Shown here piece after piece: positions 39,591 to 49,071 of a stretch of DNA of 50,951 bases. The notes beneath the pieces were generated by a model. The model was not told where the DNA came from and ran no database searches. It worked only from the letters and a program-made list of their open reading frames with translations. The position numbers and the translations under genes were made by a program. This stretch comes from Peptoniphilus grossensis ph5 (GTDB lineage Bacteria; Bacillota; Clostridia; Tissierellales; Peptoniphilaceae): the NCBI RefSeq assembly GCF_000311825.1, contig NZ_HE978567.1:318156-369106 (forward strand). Direction: 5' to 3'. The number at the start of each line of letters is the position of its first letter. Positions within the stretch are counted from its first letter, which is position 1.

Positions 39591-41145
39591 CTTCTTTCAC
39601 TTCCTCTCTTAATACAAGTCCACACTTTAAATGAAAATCAAGAGTCTCTCTATTGACAACCTGTATGTGTGCAATGATTACTTCAAACAAGTCATCTTCA
39701 AAGTGATCTATCATTTCACTTTTTCCTAAGATTTCTATTAATTTTTCAAGTTCTCTTATTTCTTCATCATTTCCAAGGATGGCTTTTTTAATTCTTTCCT
39801 TTTCCCTGAGTAGATGACTTTCTTCACTTGAAATTTCACTGCTTTCTTTTGCGTAAATACTTGCATCTAAAACTCCCGAAGTTATAAGTTTGTTTAGAAC
39901 CTCTTTTCTTTCCCTTAGTTTTTCTAAGCTTTCTTCTGTTTTATTTATCTTCGCAACTTCTTTCTTGCTGTCCACTCTCTTTAAAGATTCTAAGAGTGGC
40001 ATTAGAATTCTATCTTTTCCAAAGACTAGCTTGTTTACTAAAGTTATAAAAGCCACTTTTATGTCCTTGTCTTTTATAAACTTCATGGAGCACTTGTTGA
40101 TATCTATTAGGTGTTCACTGCAAGTCCAAGCTATATATTTTTCTTTGCCATTATAGTGATGTCTTCTTTTAAAGCTTGAACCACACTCGCCACACTTTAT
40201 TTTCCCCGATAGGCTATATCTATTTTGATATCTTTTGGTGTTTTTCCCATTTTCTTTTGCTATAGCCCTTATCTTTATTAGGCCTTGAACTTTCTGAAAG
40301 TCCTCTCTACTTACTATGGCTTCATGGTTGTCTATTATCTTATACTGGTCTTCTTCTCCCTTATTCTTGTGTCTCTTATAATTTTCATCTGTATAAGTTT
40401 TTTGGTAGATGACATCGCCTATATATTTTTCATTTTTTAAGATTCCGTTTATAGTCGACCCATGCCATTTTGCTCCTTTTTGTCCTTTAATCTTTCTTTT
40501 ATTTAAGTCTTCTGCTATTTTGTGCGTTCCCTTACCTGAAAGATACTGTTCAAATATTTCTTTTATGATTTTTCCTTCTTCTTCATTCACTACCATCTTT
40601 CCGTCTATATTCTCATAGCCATAGGGTGGGCTTGATATAATAAAAGTTCCATTTTGAAATCTTTTCTTTATGGACCATTTGTTATTTTCTGAAATAGACC
40701 TGGATTCACTTTCTGCAAGGGATGAAAGTATGGATAGCATCAACTCACTTTCCATAGTTCTTGTATCAATGTTTTCTTTTTCAAAATAGATACCAATGTT
40801 TAAATCAAGGAGTCTTCTTACGATTTCCAGACAATCTGTTGTGTTTCTTGCAAGCCTTGAGATGGATTTAGTTAGGATAAAATCTATCTTTCCATTCTCA
40901 CAATCTTTTAGCATTTTTAGAAGTCCATCCCTGCATTCTTTCTTTGTTCCAGTAATGCCTTCGTCAAAGTATAGACCTGCAAAAGTATATGATGCATTTT
41001 CAGATATCATCTTTTCGTAGTGTGCTTTCTGCGTTTTAAGACTCACAAGCTGAGCTTCCTCGTCTGTAGATACTCTTGCATAGGCAGCAACTCTTAATAT
41101 AGATTCTTCTTTTTGATTTGCTCCTATTTTTGTTATCTTTTTCAT
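39583..41145 (-). CDS. Large serine recombinase, first of the operon
   Basis: A 520-residue serine recombinase. [20 protein letters not shown] holds the catalytic Ser; YFDEGITGTKKECRDGLLKM and LTKSISRLARNTTDCL follow. The recombinase domain contains YGYENIDGKMVVNEEEGKII; the zinc ribbon is CGECGSSFKRRHH with C-EHLIDINKC; a coiled coil ends the protein. I chose the ATG at 41145 because GAGGTGAGAC stands before it; an upstream ATG at 41166 lacks one. It shares about the same plan as the recombinase at 37625 but is only partly similar. Confidence 0.93.
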   Translation of the reverse strand: MKKITKIGANQKEESILRVAAYARVSTDEEAQLVSLKTQKAHYEKMISENASYTFAGLYFDEGITGTKKECRDGLLKMLKDCENGKIDFILTKSISRLARNTTDCLEIVRRLLDLNIGIYFEKENIDTRTMESELMLSILSSLAESESRSISENNKWSIKKRFQNGTFIISSPPYGYENIDGKMVVNEEEGKIIKEIFEQYLSGKGTHKIAEDLNKRKIKGQKGAKWHGSTINGILKNEKYIGDVIYQKTYTDENYKRHKNKGEEDQYKIIDNHEAIVSREDFQKVQGLIKIRAIAKENGKNTKRYQNRYSLSGKIKCGECGSSFKRRHHYNGKEKYIAWTCSEHLIDINKCSMKFIKDKDIKVAFITLVNKLVFGKDRILMPLLESLKRVDSKKEVAKINKTEESLEKLRERKEVLNKLITSGVLDASIYAKESSEISSEESHLLREKERIKKAILGNDEEIRELEKLIEILGKSEMIDHFEDDLFEVIIAHIQVVNRETLDFHLKCGLVLREEVKEDV

Positions 41146-41204
41146 CGTCTCACCTCTCTTTCTCATAGTGCTATATTCCCGTACAAATGAGTATATATCA
41201 AGTC

Positions 41205-41414
41205 TTATAGCAATAATTCTGAAAGAATAGGTCTTAATTTTTTAATGTTTTCTCTCCTAATTTTCCTATATTCTTCAAGGCTAATTTCATCTAAAAGAAA
41301 TAGGTCTTGGATGAATTTATCCGATAGATAGAAATTAAGCTCTGCCTTTAAATCTCTTTCCAAATATTCAGTCTTTATAATTTCTTGTCTACCTTCAAAC
41401 TTTTCTACTCTCAT
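41205..41414 (-). CDS. Small SHOCT-like protein before the recombinases
   Basis: A 69-residue helical protein. The C-terminal part (FLLDEISLEEYRKIRRENIK) has the LL-xG-I-xEEY pattern of SHOCT-type short domains. Such small genes commonly stand before serine recombinases in mobile elements of Clostridia; function unknown, maybe a directionality factor. AGGAGGTGGAGT precedes the ATG. The ATG overlaps the stop (ATGA) of an open frame that goes back through a 48-bp-type repeat. Confidence 0.7.
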   Translation of the reverse strand: MRVEKFEGRQEIIKTEYLERDLKAELNFYLSDKFIQDLFLLDEISLEEYRKIRRENIKKLRPILSELLL

Positions 41415-41477
41415 ACTCCACCTCCTATATCACAGGCAAAGAAATTAAGGCTATTTTTAACCTTAATTTTCTTTCCT

Positions 41478-41516
41478 CTATATTCCTTAGGACAAATGGA
41501 GTAGTTTTGAGTAAAA
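41478..41516. repeat. Fifth copy of the 48-bp-type repeat
   Basis: TATATTCCTTAGGACAAATG followed by GTAGTTTTGAGTAAAAA has the same frame of TCCTTAGGAC and TTTTGAGTAA as the four tandem units at 33571. On the minus strand it reads Thr-Gln-Asn-Tyr-Ser-Ile-Cys-Pro-Lys-Glu-Tyr and stays open to the start of the small SHOCT-like gene. Confidence 0.75.
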
Positions 41517-41541
41517 ATTAAATAATTAAAAAATTTAGATG

Positions 41542-41583
41542 AAAAAAGACCTATCAGTATTCCTGTACGAATACCAATAGGTC
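41542..41583 (-). terminator. Strong terminator upstream of the recombinase operon
   Basis: GACCTAT/ATAGGTC with GTATTC/GAATAC inside, followed on the minus strand by six U. It separates the host operon from the prophage genes. Confidence 0.85.
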
Positions 41584-41827
41584 AAATATAATATTTGATT
41601 TTTATGTAATGATTCTGTTCTTTAAGGAGGGTCTCAAACTTTCTCTATTTGGATACAATTTAATGCTTTATTTTTAGAATGAATTTTTGTGATTTTGCAC
41701 ATCCCTTTTTAAAAGTGTTAAAAGGTATGTAAAATATTGATTTTTATCTACCAATATCAGATGAGTATTCTTTTACTATAAGGTTTTCTGTTTTTCAGTC
41801 TTCATGTATGCTTGTAAGTTCAAGGAA

Positions 41828-41869
41828 CAAAAAAAGAGGACTCCTGCTCTTGGGCATGGTTAGTCCTCT
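41828..41869 (-). terminator. Terminator of the transporter operon
   Basis: AGAGGACT and AGTCCTCT pair around 19 bases; seven U follow on the minus strand. It lies about 155 bases after the MATE stop. Confidence 0.85.
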
Positions 41870-42023
41870 AAAATGAAAGAAACTCTTTCTGATAAGAATT
41901 ATATTTAATTTTTTAACTGAGTTATCTAGCTTATAAACAGAATAAACCAAAGAAAAAAGGTAAATTTACTTTAATTATCATTACTTGCATATTTTCCTCC
42001 ATTCTTTTAAATAAACCCACTTA

Positions 42024-43388
42024 TTATTCATTACTTGAATTTTTCAAACTAATTTTATCCATCCTATTTAATTCCCCAGACATCATTACTACACCAGCTA
42101 TTATCATAATTAAATCTACAAGTGGTTCTGCAAACCATACTGCTTTAACTCCAAATATCATTGGTAAAATAATCATGGCAGGTACGAATAAAAATAACTG
42201 TCTTAGCATTACTATTATGCCGGCTTTTTTAGCGTTTCCTATTGATTGGAAGAATGTTATAGTCATTACCATTACTCCATATAGGATAAAGATAGAATAA
42301 AATAGTCTAAAGTTTCCTATTCCCTGAGTTATAATACTTTCTTCTACTCCAAATAAAGACAGAATATTCTTTGAAAATGCTAATGCTGGTATCCAAAATA
42401 TTGATGCAAGAACTAATCCTCCGATAGAAAATACTTTCATAGCTTCTTTTACTCTGTCGTATTTTTTCGCTCCAAAATTTGTACCAACTACAGGTTGTAA
42501 ACCTTGACTCATTCCCCAAAGTGGAATGAATGAAAAGGCATATATTCTAAGTGTTGCTGCCATCAAGATAGCATTTGTATCTCCGCCATATTTAAATGAC
42601 ATTTTATATAGCATTGTTTGTTGAATCATAAATAAAATTTGCATCATCATAGCAGATGACCCTACGCCAAACATTTCTTTTTTTATTTCCTGATCAGGTT
42701 TGATTTTATTTATTTTTACTGCTTTACTTTTATATTTGAAGTAATGGAGTGTTATTATCGCTTGAACAAATTGTGCTGTAATAGTTGCAAGTGCAGCCCC
42801 TTCTATTGCGTATCTTCCCATTAATTTCATTAGAATTGGATCAAGAATTATGTTTAAAAAAGCCCCTAGCCCCATAATGAGCATTGCTTTTTTCATTAAT
42901 CCTTCTCCACGCATAACCATGTTTGCTGATTGAGTAAAGTTTACAAATAGAGAACCAATGAAAATTACTCGTAAATATCTGATACCATATTCTTTAATTT
43001 CTCCACTTGCTCCAACCATATCTAAAAAATGTGGTGCAAGTAAAATTCCGCCTATTGTAATAATTGATGAGAATAGGATAACCCAAAAGATTAAATTCCC
43101 CATAATTTTATCAACTGTTTTTTGGTCACCCTTTCCTATAGCTCTTGATAAAACTGATGCTGAACCTACACCTATGAGTGTAGATACTCCACTATTAAAA
43201 AAGGTAAGTGGCATAGCTACACCACAAGCTGTCATTGCTGTTTGTCCTATAATATTTCCTGCAAAAATTCCATCCATTAGTGGATAAAGACCTATTACTA
43301 TCATTCCTATTACAGCAGGGACAGATAATTGAAAAAGTAAATCTATGGGTCTTTTTGTTAATAATTGTTCTTTCATATCTTGTTTCAT
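42024..43388 (-). CDS. MATE-family efflux transporter
   Basis: A 454-residue membrane protein with about twelve spans, of the MATE (MepA/NorM-like) group which uses Na+ or H+ to export drugs or metabolites. PIDLLFQLSVPAVIGMIVIG, GVSTLIGVGSASVLSRAIGK and the internal repeat GMSQGLQPVVGTNFGAKKYD (second-half counterpart) are typical. The ribosome site is AGAGGATG. It is the last gene of the operon led by the ECF components, so it may send out a product linked to the transported compound. Confidence 0.93.
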   Translation of the reverse strand: MKQDMKEQLLTKRPIDLLFQLSVPAVIGMIVIGLYPLMDGIFAGNIIGQTAMTACGVAMPLTFFNSGVSTLIGVGSASVLSRAIGKGDQKTVDKIMGNLIFWVILFSSIITIGGILLAPHFLDMVGASGEIKEYGIRYLRVIFIGSLFVNFTQSANMVMRGEGLMKKAMLIMGLGAFLNIILDPILMKLMGRYAIEGAALATITAQFVQAIITLHYFKYKSKAVKINKIKPDQEIKKEMFGVGSSAMMMQILFMIQQTMLYKMSFKYGGDTNAILMAATLRIYAFSFIPLWGMSQGLQPVVGTNFGAKKYDRVKEAMKVFSIGGLVLASIFWIPALAFSKNILSLFGVEESIITQGIGNFRLFYSIFILYGVMVMTITFFQSIGNAKKAGIIVMLRQLFLFVPAMIILPMIFGVKAVWFAEPLVDLIMIIAGVVMMSGELNRMDKISLKNSSNE

Positions 43389-43409
43389 AAAATCATCCTC
43401 TATTAAATT

Positions 43410-45155
43410 TTATTCAATTTTCCAACCAGTAGCTTTTTCTCTTTTCTCAATAAAACTCTTGTATATGTGTGATTTTTCCATAAGCTCTTTATGTTTACCA
43501 ATACTTTCAATATTTCCTTTATCCATAACAACAATTTGATCAGCATTTTTAATAGTTTCAAGTTTATGTGCAATCACAATTACAGTTTTATCTTTTAACA
43601 AATTGTTTAAAGCAGTTATAAGTTGTTGTTCATTTTCTGGATCTACACTTGAAGTAGCTTCGTCAAGAATAACAATTCTGCTTGGTTTTAGCATAGCTCT
43701 TGCTATAGATATTCTCTGACGCTCTCCTCCAGATAAATTTGAACCACCCTCTTGTAAAACTGTGTCATAACCATCTGACAACTTCATAATAAATTCATGA
43801 CACTGTGCTTGCTTAGCAACATTAATAACTTCCTCATCACTAGCTTCTGGATTTCCGAACTTAATGTTGTTTTTTATAGTGTCATCAAATAAATAGACGT
43901 CTTGAAAAACAAAAGTGAAATTAGATAACAGATTGTCATACCTAAAATCTTTTATGTTAATATCATCAATCAATATTTCTCCAGAATCTACATCCCAAAA
44001 TCTAGCTATCAAATTACAAAGTGTTGTTTTTCCACTTCCAGAACCACCTACAATTGCTGTAGTCTTACCTTTTGGAATATCTAAATTTAAACGGTTAAAT
44101 AAGTTCTGTTCGTCATATGAGAAGTCAACGTCCTTTAGATTTATATCTCCTTTTTCAAAGCTTGTTCTTGTGCCTTCTGAAATTGTTGGTAAATTCCTAA
44201 GTTTAGCAATTGAATCCAAGTTTTGTATAGCTATTCCTCTAACGTTTTGCATACTTCCAGCCATTTCAAAACCAGAAAAAACAATAAAACTAGACACTAC
44301 AAGCATTACAGCTTTATAGTGATCAATTTCTCCTATACAAAATCTATAAATAGCTGAAAATATAATAAGACAAATCCCTAATTTAAATATAATTAGAAAT
44401 ATCAAAGCAGCAGGTGCTACAGTTTTTTCAACATTTATAAAGCCTCTTCTATTTTTATAAATCTCTCTGTCCAATTCTTTGGTCATTTCACCACTTTTTC
44501 CAAACGACTTAATGACGCTAATACCTTTGACATACTCTAAAGTAGATGCGTTTAGATTTATTTTTAACGCTTGTAATTTTTTAGTCAACTCATCTGATTT
44601 CTTTTGAAAGATAACATTGCATAACATTCCTAAGAATAAAGTTCCTAAAATTATAGAACCTGTAACTATATCAAACGGAATCATAAATATCGCCATTATT
44701 ATAGTTTGAATTACTCCCACAAATAAAGTTTCTATTATATTAACTCCTACGGTTTCAAGTTCACCTATAACTGTGGTTAATCCGCCTGAAATGTTTCCAA
44801 GGCGATTACTGCTAAAATATCCCATATTCACTTTTTTTAGCTGATCACCTATATATAGCCTATTTTCTGCTCCCATATTGTAAGTTGCGATGTATTTATT
44901 TCTATCAGCCATATAACTAGATAATATTTTCCCTACTACACTTAGTAGAGCTATTGCAAATACGACATAGATGTCTTCTTGTGTAATATTTCTTCCTTCA
45001 AATATATTTTGAAATATTTTAAGTAAAAGCAACATTGTAGCTCCAAGGGATATTCCTTCAAATATACTTTTTAATACTTCAAAGAAAAACATCTTGCTAA
45101 TTTTGGAAGATTCTTTTCCAGCTACCCAATATAACTTGTGAATTAATTCTTTCAT
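43410..45155 (-). CDS. ABC transporter, fused membrane and ATPase domains (second)
   Basis: A 581-residue half transporter. Residues 1-310 hold six membrane spans; about 335-575 is the ATPase, with Walker A VGGSGSGKTTLCN, signature NLSGGERQRISIARAML, Walker B IVILDEATSSVD and a switch His in VIVIAHKLET. It surely pairs with the next gene to form a heterodimer. The pair resembles YbtP/YbtQ-like transporters, which import metal-siderophore complexes in spite of exporter shape; the direction here is not known. Confidence 0.92.
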   Translation of the reverse strand: MKELIHKLYWVAGKESSKISKMFFFEVLKSIFEGISLGATMLLLLKIFQNIFEGRNITQEDIYVVFAIALLSVVGKILSSYMADRNKYIATYNMGAENRLYIGDQLKKVNMGYFSSNRLGNISGGLTTVIGELETVGVNIIETLFVGVIQTIIMAIFMIPFDIVTGSIILGTLFLGMLCNVIFQKKSDELTKKLQALKINLNASTLEYVKGISVIKSFGKSGEMTKELDREIYKNRRGFINVEKTVAPAALIFLIIFKLGICLIIFSAIYRFCIGEIDHYKAVMLVVSSFIVFSGFEMAGSMQNVRGIAIQNLDSIAKLRNLPTISEGTRTSFEKGDINLKDVDFSYDEQNLFNRLNLDIPKGKTTAIVGGSGSGKTTLCNLIARFWDVDSGEILIDDINIKDFRYDNLLSNFTFVFQDVYLFDDTIKNNIKFGNPEASDEEVINVAKQAQCHEFIMKLSDGYDTVLQEGGSNLSGGERQRISIARAMLKPSRIVILDEATSSVDPENEQQLITALNNLLKDKTVIVIAHKLETIKNADQIVVMDKGNIESIGKHKELMEKSHIYKSFIEKREKATGWKIE

Positions 45156-46868
45156 TTACTCACCCCTATCGTTTGATAAACTTATGTGTGATTTCCACAT
45201 TTTTGCATATGTTTCACTTTTTCCAAGAAGTTCTTTATGAGTTCCTTCTGCTTCAATTTCCCCATTGTTTAATACTATGATCTTATCGGCTCCTATTATT
45301 GTAGAAAGCCTATGAGCAATCATAATAACCGTTTTATTTTCAACTAATGCATCTATAGATTTTTGAATTTCAGCTTCATTATCTGGATCAGAATATGCTG
45401 TAGCTTCGTCTAATAAAACTATTGGGCTATCTTTAAGCAAAGCTCTTGCTATTGTAAGTCTTTGTCTCTCTCCTCCAGACAAGTTGCTCCCAGATTCTCC
45501 AATTATGGTTTCATATCCATTAGGAAGACTCATAATAAAGTCATGACAAGAAGCTTTTTTACAAGCGTCTTTTATTTCTTCAATACTAGCATTTTGATTT
45601 GCCATTCTCATATTATCTATAATACTTTTTCTAAATAGATAATTTTCTTGTGATACATAGGTTACAAGTTCCATGTTCTTTTCAAGAGAAACATCTTTAA
45701 GATTTACATTTCCTACGGATATTTTCCCTTTATTAATGTTCCAATATCCCGCAATTAGCTTAGCAATAGTGGATTTTCCACCGCCAGAATAACCAACAAT
45801 AGCTGTAAGTTTATTTTCTTTTGCACTAAAGGATAAGTTATCAAAAACTTTTTTCTTATCATTATAGGCAAAACATACATTTTCAAAATTAATATCGTAT
45901 GATCTTATTTTTTCCTCTCCATTACCTCGTTCTAACTCTGGTAACTCCATAACATTTTTTATTTCATCTATTACAACTCTTACATTCGCCATAGTATCCA
46001 TATGACTCATAGCTTTAATCAAAGGTTTGTAGCAGGCATAAGATAATAAAACACACATTATTAGATTGCCTACTTCAATACTTCCATTCATATACAAGTA
46101 TAAAGAAGTTGGTAAAACAAATAATAAAGTTGATGGTAAAACTTCCATTGCTGCTGTCATATAGAAACAAACACTTAAATACCAATTTAGCATACTGTCT
46201 CTATTACTATTTACAGCATCTACAAATTTTCCATATGATGATGCAGATTTATTGAATGCCTTTATAACTTGAATACCTCTAATATATTCAACAGCTGTTG
46301 TATTCATGTTTTTTGCGGCTTCTTGATAATTTCGTGATTTTTCTTCATATCCACCCATCATTAGAATTGAAAATAACACCCCTAGTGGTAATGTAATAAG
46401 ATTTGCAATTCCAATCCTCCAATCCATTATAAAAATAATAACTACTAAAGCGATTGGAATGATAAGATTAGCTATTACTTCAGGAATAACATGAGCTATC
46501 GGTTGCTCAATTTTATTCAAAGTTTCTACCATAAACTGAGTCCATTCTCCACTAGATCGTTTTTCAATCTCTCCCATTGATAATCTATTAATTTTTCTTA
46601 CAAGTTTCTTCCTCTCATCCTCTATTATGCGAAATGCTAAATTGTGAGAAATTAAAGTTGAAATCTCATGAAAAATAACACTTCCTATTAACCCACCTAA
46701 AATAAGCAAAATTGGTCTTATATAGAATTCTAAATCTGTATTACTAATTGCTATATTTTGAGTAATCTTAGCTAAAGCAAAATATGGTACAACACTACAA
46801 AAAACACCAATTACAGCAATAATAACTGATGATAAAATTTGTCCTATATGCTTTTTTAAAACTTCCAT
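45156..46868 (-). CDS. ABC transporter, fused membrane and ATPase domains (first)
   Basis: A 570-residue half transporter with six spans in residues 15-300 and an ATPase with Walker A VGYSGGGKSTIAK, signature NLSGGERQRLTIARALL, Walker B IVLLDEATAYSD and HRLST. The DEATAYSD end differs slightly from the usual DEATSALD, as in many partner subunits of this pair. It ends one base before the next gene's stop/start border, so both are made in equal amounts. AGGAGGTGCGTA precedes the ATG. Confidence 0.92.
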   Translation of the reverse strand: MEVLKKHIGQILSSVIIAVIGVFCSVVPYFALAKITQNIAISNTDLEFYIRPILLILGGLIGSVIFHEISTLISHNLAFRIIEDERKKLVRKINRLSMGEIEKRSSGEWTQFMVETLNKIEQPIAHVIPEVIANLIIPIALVVIIFIMDWRIGIANLITLPLGVLFSILMMGGYEEKSRNYQEAAKNMNTTAVEYIRGIQVIKAFNKSASSYGKFVDAVNSNRDSMLNWYLSVCFYMTAAMEVLPSTLLFVLPTSLYLYMNGSIEVGNLIMCVLLSYACYKPLIKAMSHMDTMANVRVVIDEIKNVMELPELERGNGEEKIRSYDINFENVCFAYNDKKKVFDNLSFSAKENKLTAIVGYSGGGKSTIAKLIAGYWNINKGKISVGNVNLKDVSLEKNMELVTYVSQENYLFRKSIIDNMRMANQNASIEEIKDACKKASCHDFIMSLPNGYETIIGESGSNLSGGERQRLTIARALLKDSPIVLLDEATAYSDPDNEAEIQKSIDALVENKTVIMIAHRLSTIIGADKIIVLNNGEIEAEGTHKELLGKSETYAKMWKSHISLSNDRGE

Positions 46869-46883
46869 TACGCACCTCCTAAA

Positions 46884-48368
46884 TTATTTAGCCTCCATAG
46901 CTCTTAACAGCTGTCCTATATTATCAATATAAAAATCTTCTGTTATTATCCCATTCTCTAGTTTTACAAGTCTATCACACGTCTTTGCTATAAATTCAAT
47001 ATCATGAGAAATTATCAAAAATTTTGTTCCTTTTTTTTGTTCCTCTTTGATTAATCTCCCCACCTTATCCATACTCCTGAAATCAAGCCCTGATGTCGGC
47101 TCATCCAATATAATAAAAGGTGTTTCTCTCAACATAGCTACGCATAGAACCAATCTCTGTTTTTGACCACCTGATAAAGTCGCTGGATGCTTATCTCTTA
47201 TATCAAATAATCCAACTTTTTTTAAAAGTTCCTCTGCTTTCGTGATATAATCTTCTCTATTTTTTAACCCAGTTAATAATTCATCCATCAAATCTTCCCC
47301 AAATAATTGAGAGTCTAAATCTTGAGGAATATACCACACTTTGCTTAACCTCATCTTTTTATTAGCTTTGAGTCCATTTATCTTTATTTCTCCATCAGTC
47401 TGATTTTGAATCCCAGAATAAATTTTACCGAGTGTACTTTTACCTGTTCCATTTATTCCTACTAAAGCAATAGTCTCATTGCTATCAAATTTAAGTGACA
47501 CATCTTTTAGTACGAAATTATTTTTATATTTTTTACTAATATTTTTCACCTCAAAATCAAAAGAATTGTCACTACTAATTTCTTTTTCTTTAACTTTGTG
47601 GTCATCTACAACAATATCATTAAGATTTATTGAGCGTAAGCCCAATGCATTTAAGTCTTTTGAACTGATTTTTTCAAATTCTTCTGCTTTATAACTATTT
47701 ATTAAAGATCCATTTTGTATCAATAAATACCTATCAGCTATTCCTTTTAAATAAAATAACCTATGCTCAACAATTACTATAGTTTTTCCTTCATTTTTTA
47801 AGTCCATTACAAGTTTTGAAAATTTATATATTGATTTCAAATCAAGATTTGCAGATGGTTCATCAAATACATAAATAGATGGTTCAATGGCTCTTGCTGA
47901 ACAAATTGCTACTTTTTGCCTAATTCCATAGGATAAATTGTATATCCTATTATTTAGCAATTTATCAATATTCATTTTCTCACTTGATTCATTTACTCTT
48001 CTTATTATTTCATCACGCTTATATCCCAAATTTTCCGGTCCAAATGCAATTTCTCCATTAACTTCATTGGCAAAAAATTGGCTTCTAGGATCTTGAAATA
48101 CATTACCGACTAACTTTGCTATTTCCCAGGATTTTAAATTTCTAATAGATTTGCCGTCAACAAATACTTCTCCATCTAAATTTCCTTCGTAAAAATTTGG
48201 AATCAAGCCATTTATAGTTCTTGTTAAAGTAGACTTTCCACATCCAGACTCCCCTATAATTACACAACATTCACCATCTTTAATGTCTAAATTTATATCT
48301 TTCAACTGTTCATCTTTATTGCTATTATACGAAAAAGATAATTTTCTAATTTCCAGTTTATTATTCAA
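46884..48368 (-). CDS. ECF-type ATPase with two ABC domains
   Basis: A 494-residue protein in which two ABC ATPase domains are fused: the first with Walker A GESGCGKSTLTR, signature LSYGIRQKVA and VFDEPSANLD; the second with GINGTGKSTLGK, LSGGQKQRLVL and ILDEPTSGLD. Such a fused EcfA drives the ECF module of the next two genes. I chose TTG at 48368 because GAGGTG stands before it; ATGs at 48392 and 48383 lie in the end of ecfT and lack a ribosome site. Confidence 0.9.
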   Translation of the reverse strand: MNNKLEIRKLSFSYNSNKDEQLKDINLDIKDGECCVIIGESGCGKSTLTRTINGLIPNFYEGNLDGEVFVDGKSIRNLKSWEIAKLVGNVFQDPRSQFFANEVNGEIAFGPENLGYKRDEIIRRVNESSEKMNIDKLLNNRIYNLSYGIRQKVAICSARAIEPSIYVFDEPSANLDLKSIYKFSKLVMDLKNEGKTIVIVEHRLFYLKGIADRYLLIQNGSLINSYKAEEFEKISSKDLNALGLRSINLNDIVVDDHKVKEKEISSDNSFDFEVKNISKKYKNNFVLKDVSLKFDSNETIALVGINGTGKSTLGKIYSGIQNQTDGEIKINGLKANKKMRLSKVWYIPQDLDSQLFGEDLMDELLTGLKNREDYITKAEELLKKVGLFDIRDKHPATLSGGQKQRLVLCVAMLRETPFIILDEPTSGLDFRSMDKVGRLIKEEQKKGTKFLIISHDIEFIAKTCDRLVKLENGIITEDFYIDNIGQLLRAMEAK

Positions 48369-48379
48369 TGATGCACCTC

Positions 48380-49054
48380 TCATATAAGACATAATATAAA
48401 TAAAACAAAGCTTGCAGTTATTATAATTATGTCTAATTTACACAACTTGTTACTATAATATGAATCCCTTTTTATTGGGTTTTCAATTCCTCTAACAATC
48501 GCTGCTGCTGATAATTCATCTCCTACTTTTATAGAACGAAAAATTAAAGGAACTATAGCATATTCAAGAGTCCTCAAAGGATTTGATAAAATATGAAAAA
48601 AGTTACCTGTAAATCCCCTTACTTTCATAGCTTCTTTTATTGTTCTAAATTCCCCAGCAATTGTTGGTACAAATCGAATAATTACCGTTAATATAAGTAC
48701 AAAATTTCGTGGCAACATTAATTTGTGAAATATTGAAATTAATTTTCCTGATGGTATCTTAAAAGTTAAAAATCCTGCCATGATTGGAACTATGAATTTA
48801 TACAACATTCCCAAAAGCATTGGAGAAATTATAACTACACCACTAGGTATCATTTTTAATAACCAAAATGTAGTAAAACTATATATCATAAAATAAATAA
48901 TGCTCTGCTTGATAAAACCAAAATATGCTAAAAGCATACAAAGCCATCCTACAAACAGAGCATGCATATAGTAACTTTTTGTAAATATTGACACCATACA
49001 GGAAATTATAGTTAAAAAAAGACAAGTTATTCCACTTATTTTTTCTATTTTCAT
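48380..49054 (-). CDS. ECF transporter membrane subunit EcfT (CbiQ type)
   Basis: A 224-residue membrane protein with about five spans. The two coupling helices carry the known Ala/Val-Arg-Gly motifs: EAMKVRGFTG and AAAIVRGIENP. These grip the ATPase domains. It links the fused ATPase and the substrate-binding S component on either side of it. The gene ends near the start of the ATPase gene. Confidence 0.88.
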   Translation of the reverse strand: MKIEKISGITCLFLTIISCMVSIFTKSYYMHALFVGWLCMLLAYFGFIKQSIIYFMIYSFTTFWLLKMIPSGVVIISPMLLGMLYKFIVPIMAGFLTFKIPSGKLISIFHKLMLPRNFVLILTVIIRFVPTIAGEFRTIKEAMKVRGFTGNFFHILSNPLRTLEYAIVPLIFRSIKVGDELSAAAIVRGIENPIKRDSYYSNKLCKLDIIIITASFVLFILCLI

Positions 49055-49071
49055 TTCCCATATATCTCCAT

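Larger units (their letters stand above)
1..41583. mobile_element. HK97-type siphoviral prophage
   Basis: The stretch holds a complete ordered set of phage modules: serine recombinases, repressor and ImmA, replication genes, terminase, portal, protease, capsid, connectors, tail, holin and lysin. All core genes are on the minus strand. The right end is placed at the terminator after which a host-type transporter operon begins. The left end may lie outside the window, since a duplicated lysin tail and hairpin reach base 1. I did not find a convincing attL/attR pair, so both borders are inferred. Two frameshifted core genes suggest the prophage may be defective. Confidence 0.9.
41415..42023. other. 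Intergenic stretch at the prophage/host border
   Basis: About 600 bases without a recognised gene. It holds the fifth repeat copy (41478), the terminator facing the recombinases (41542), 240 AT-rich bases with a small hairpin CCTTTTTAAAAGTGTTAAAAGG near 41704, and the terminator of the transporter operon (41828). The right attachment site should lie in it, probably between 41584 and 41827. I could not find a matching copy at the left end. Confidence 0.5.
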
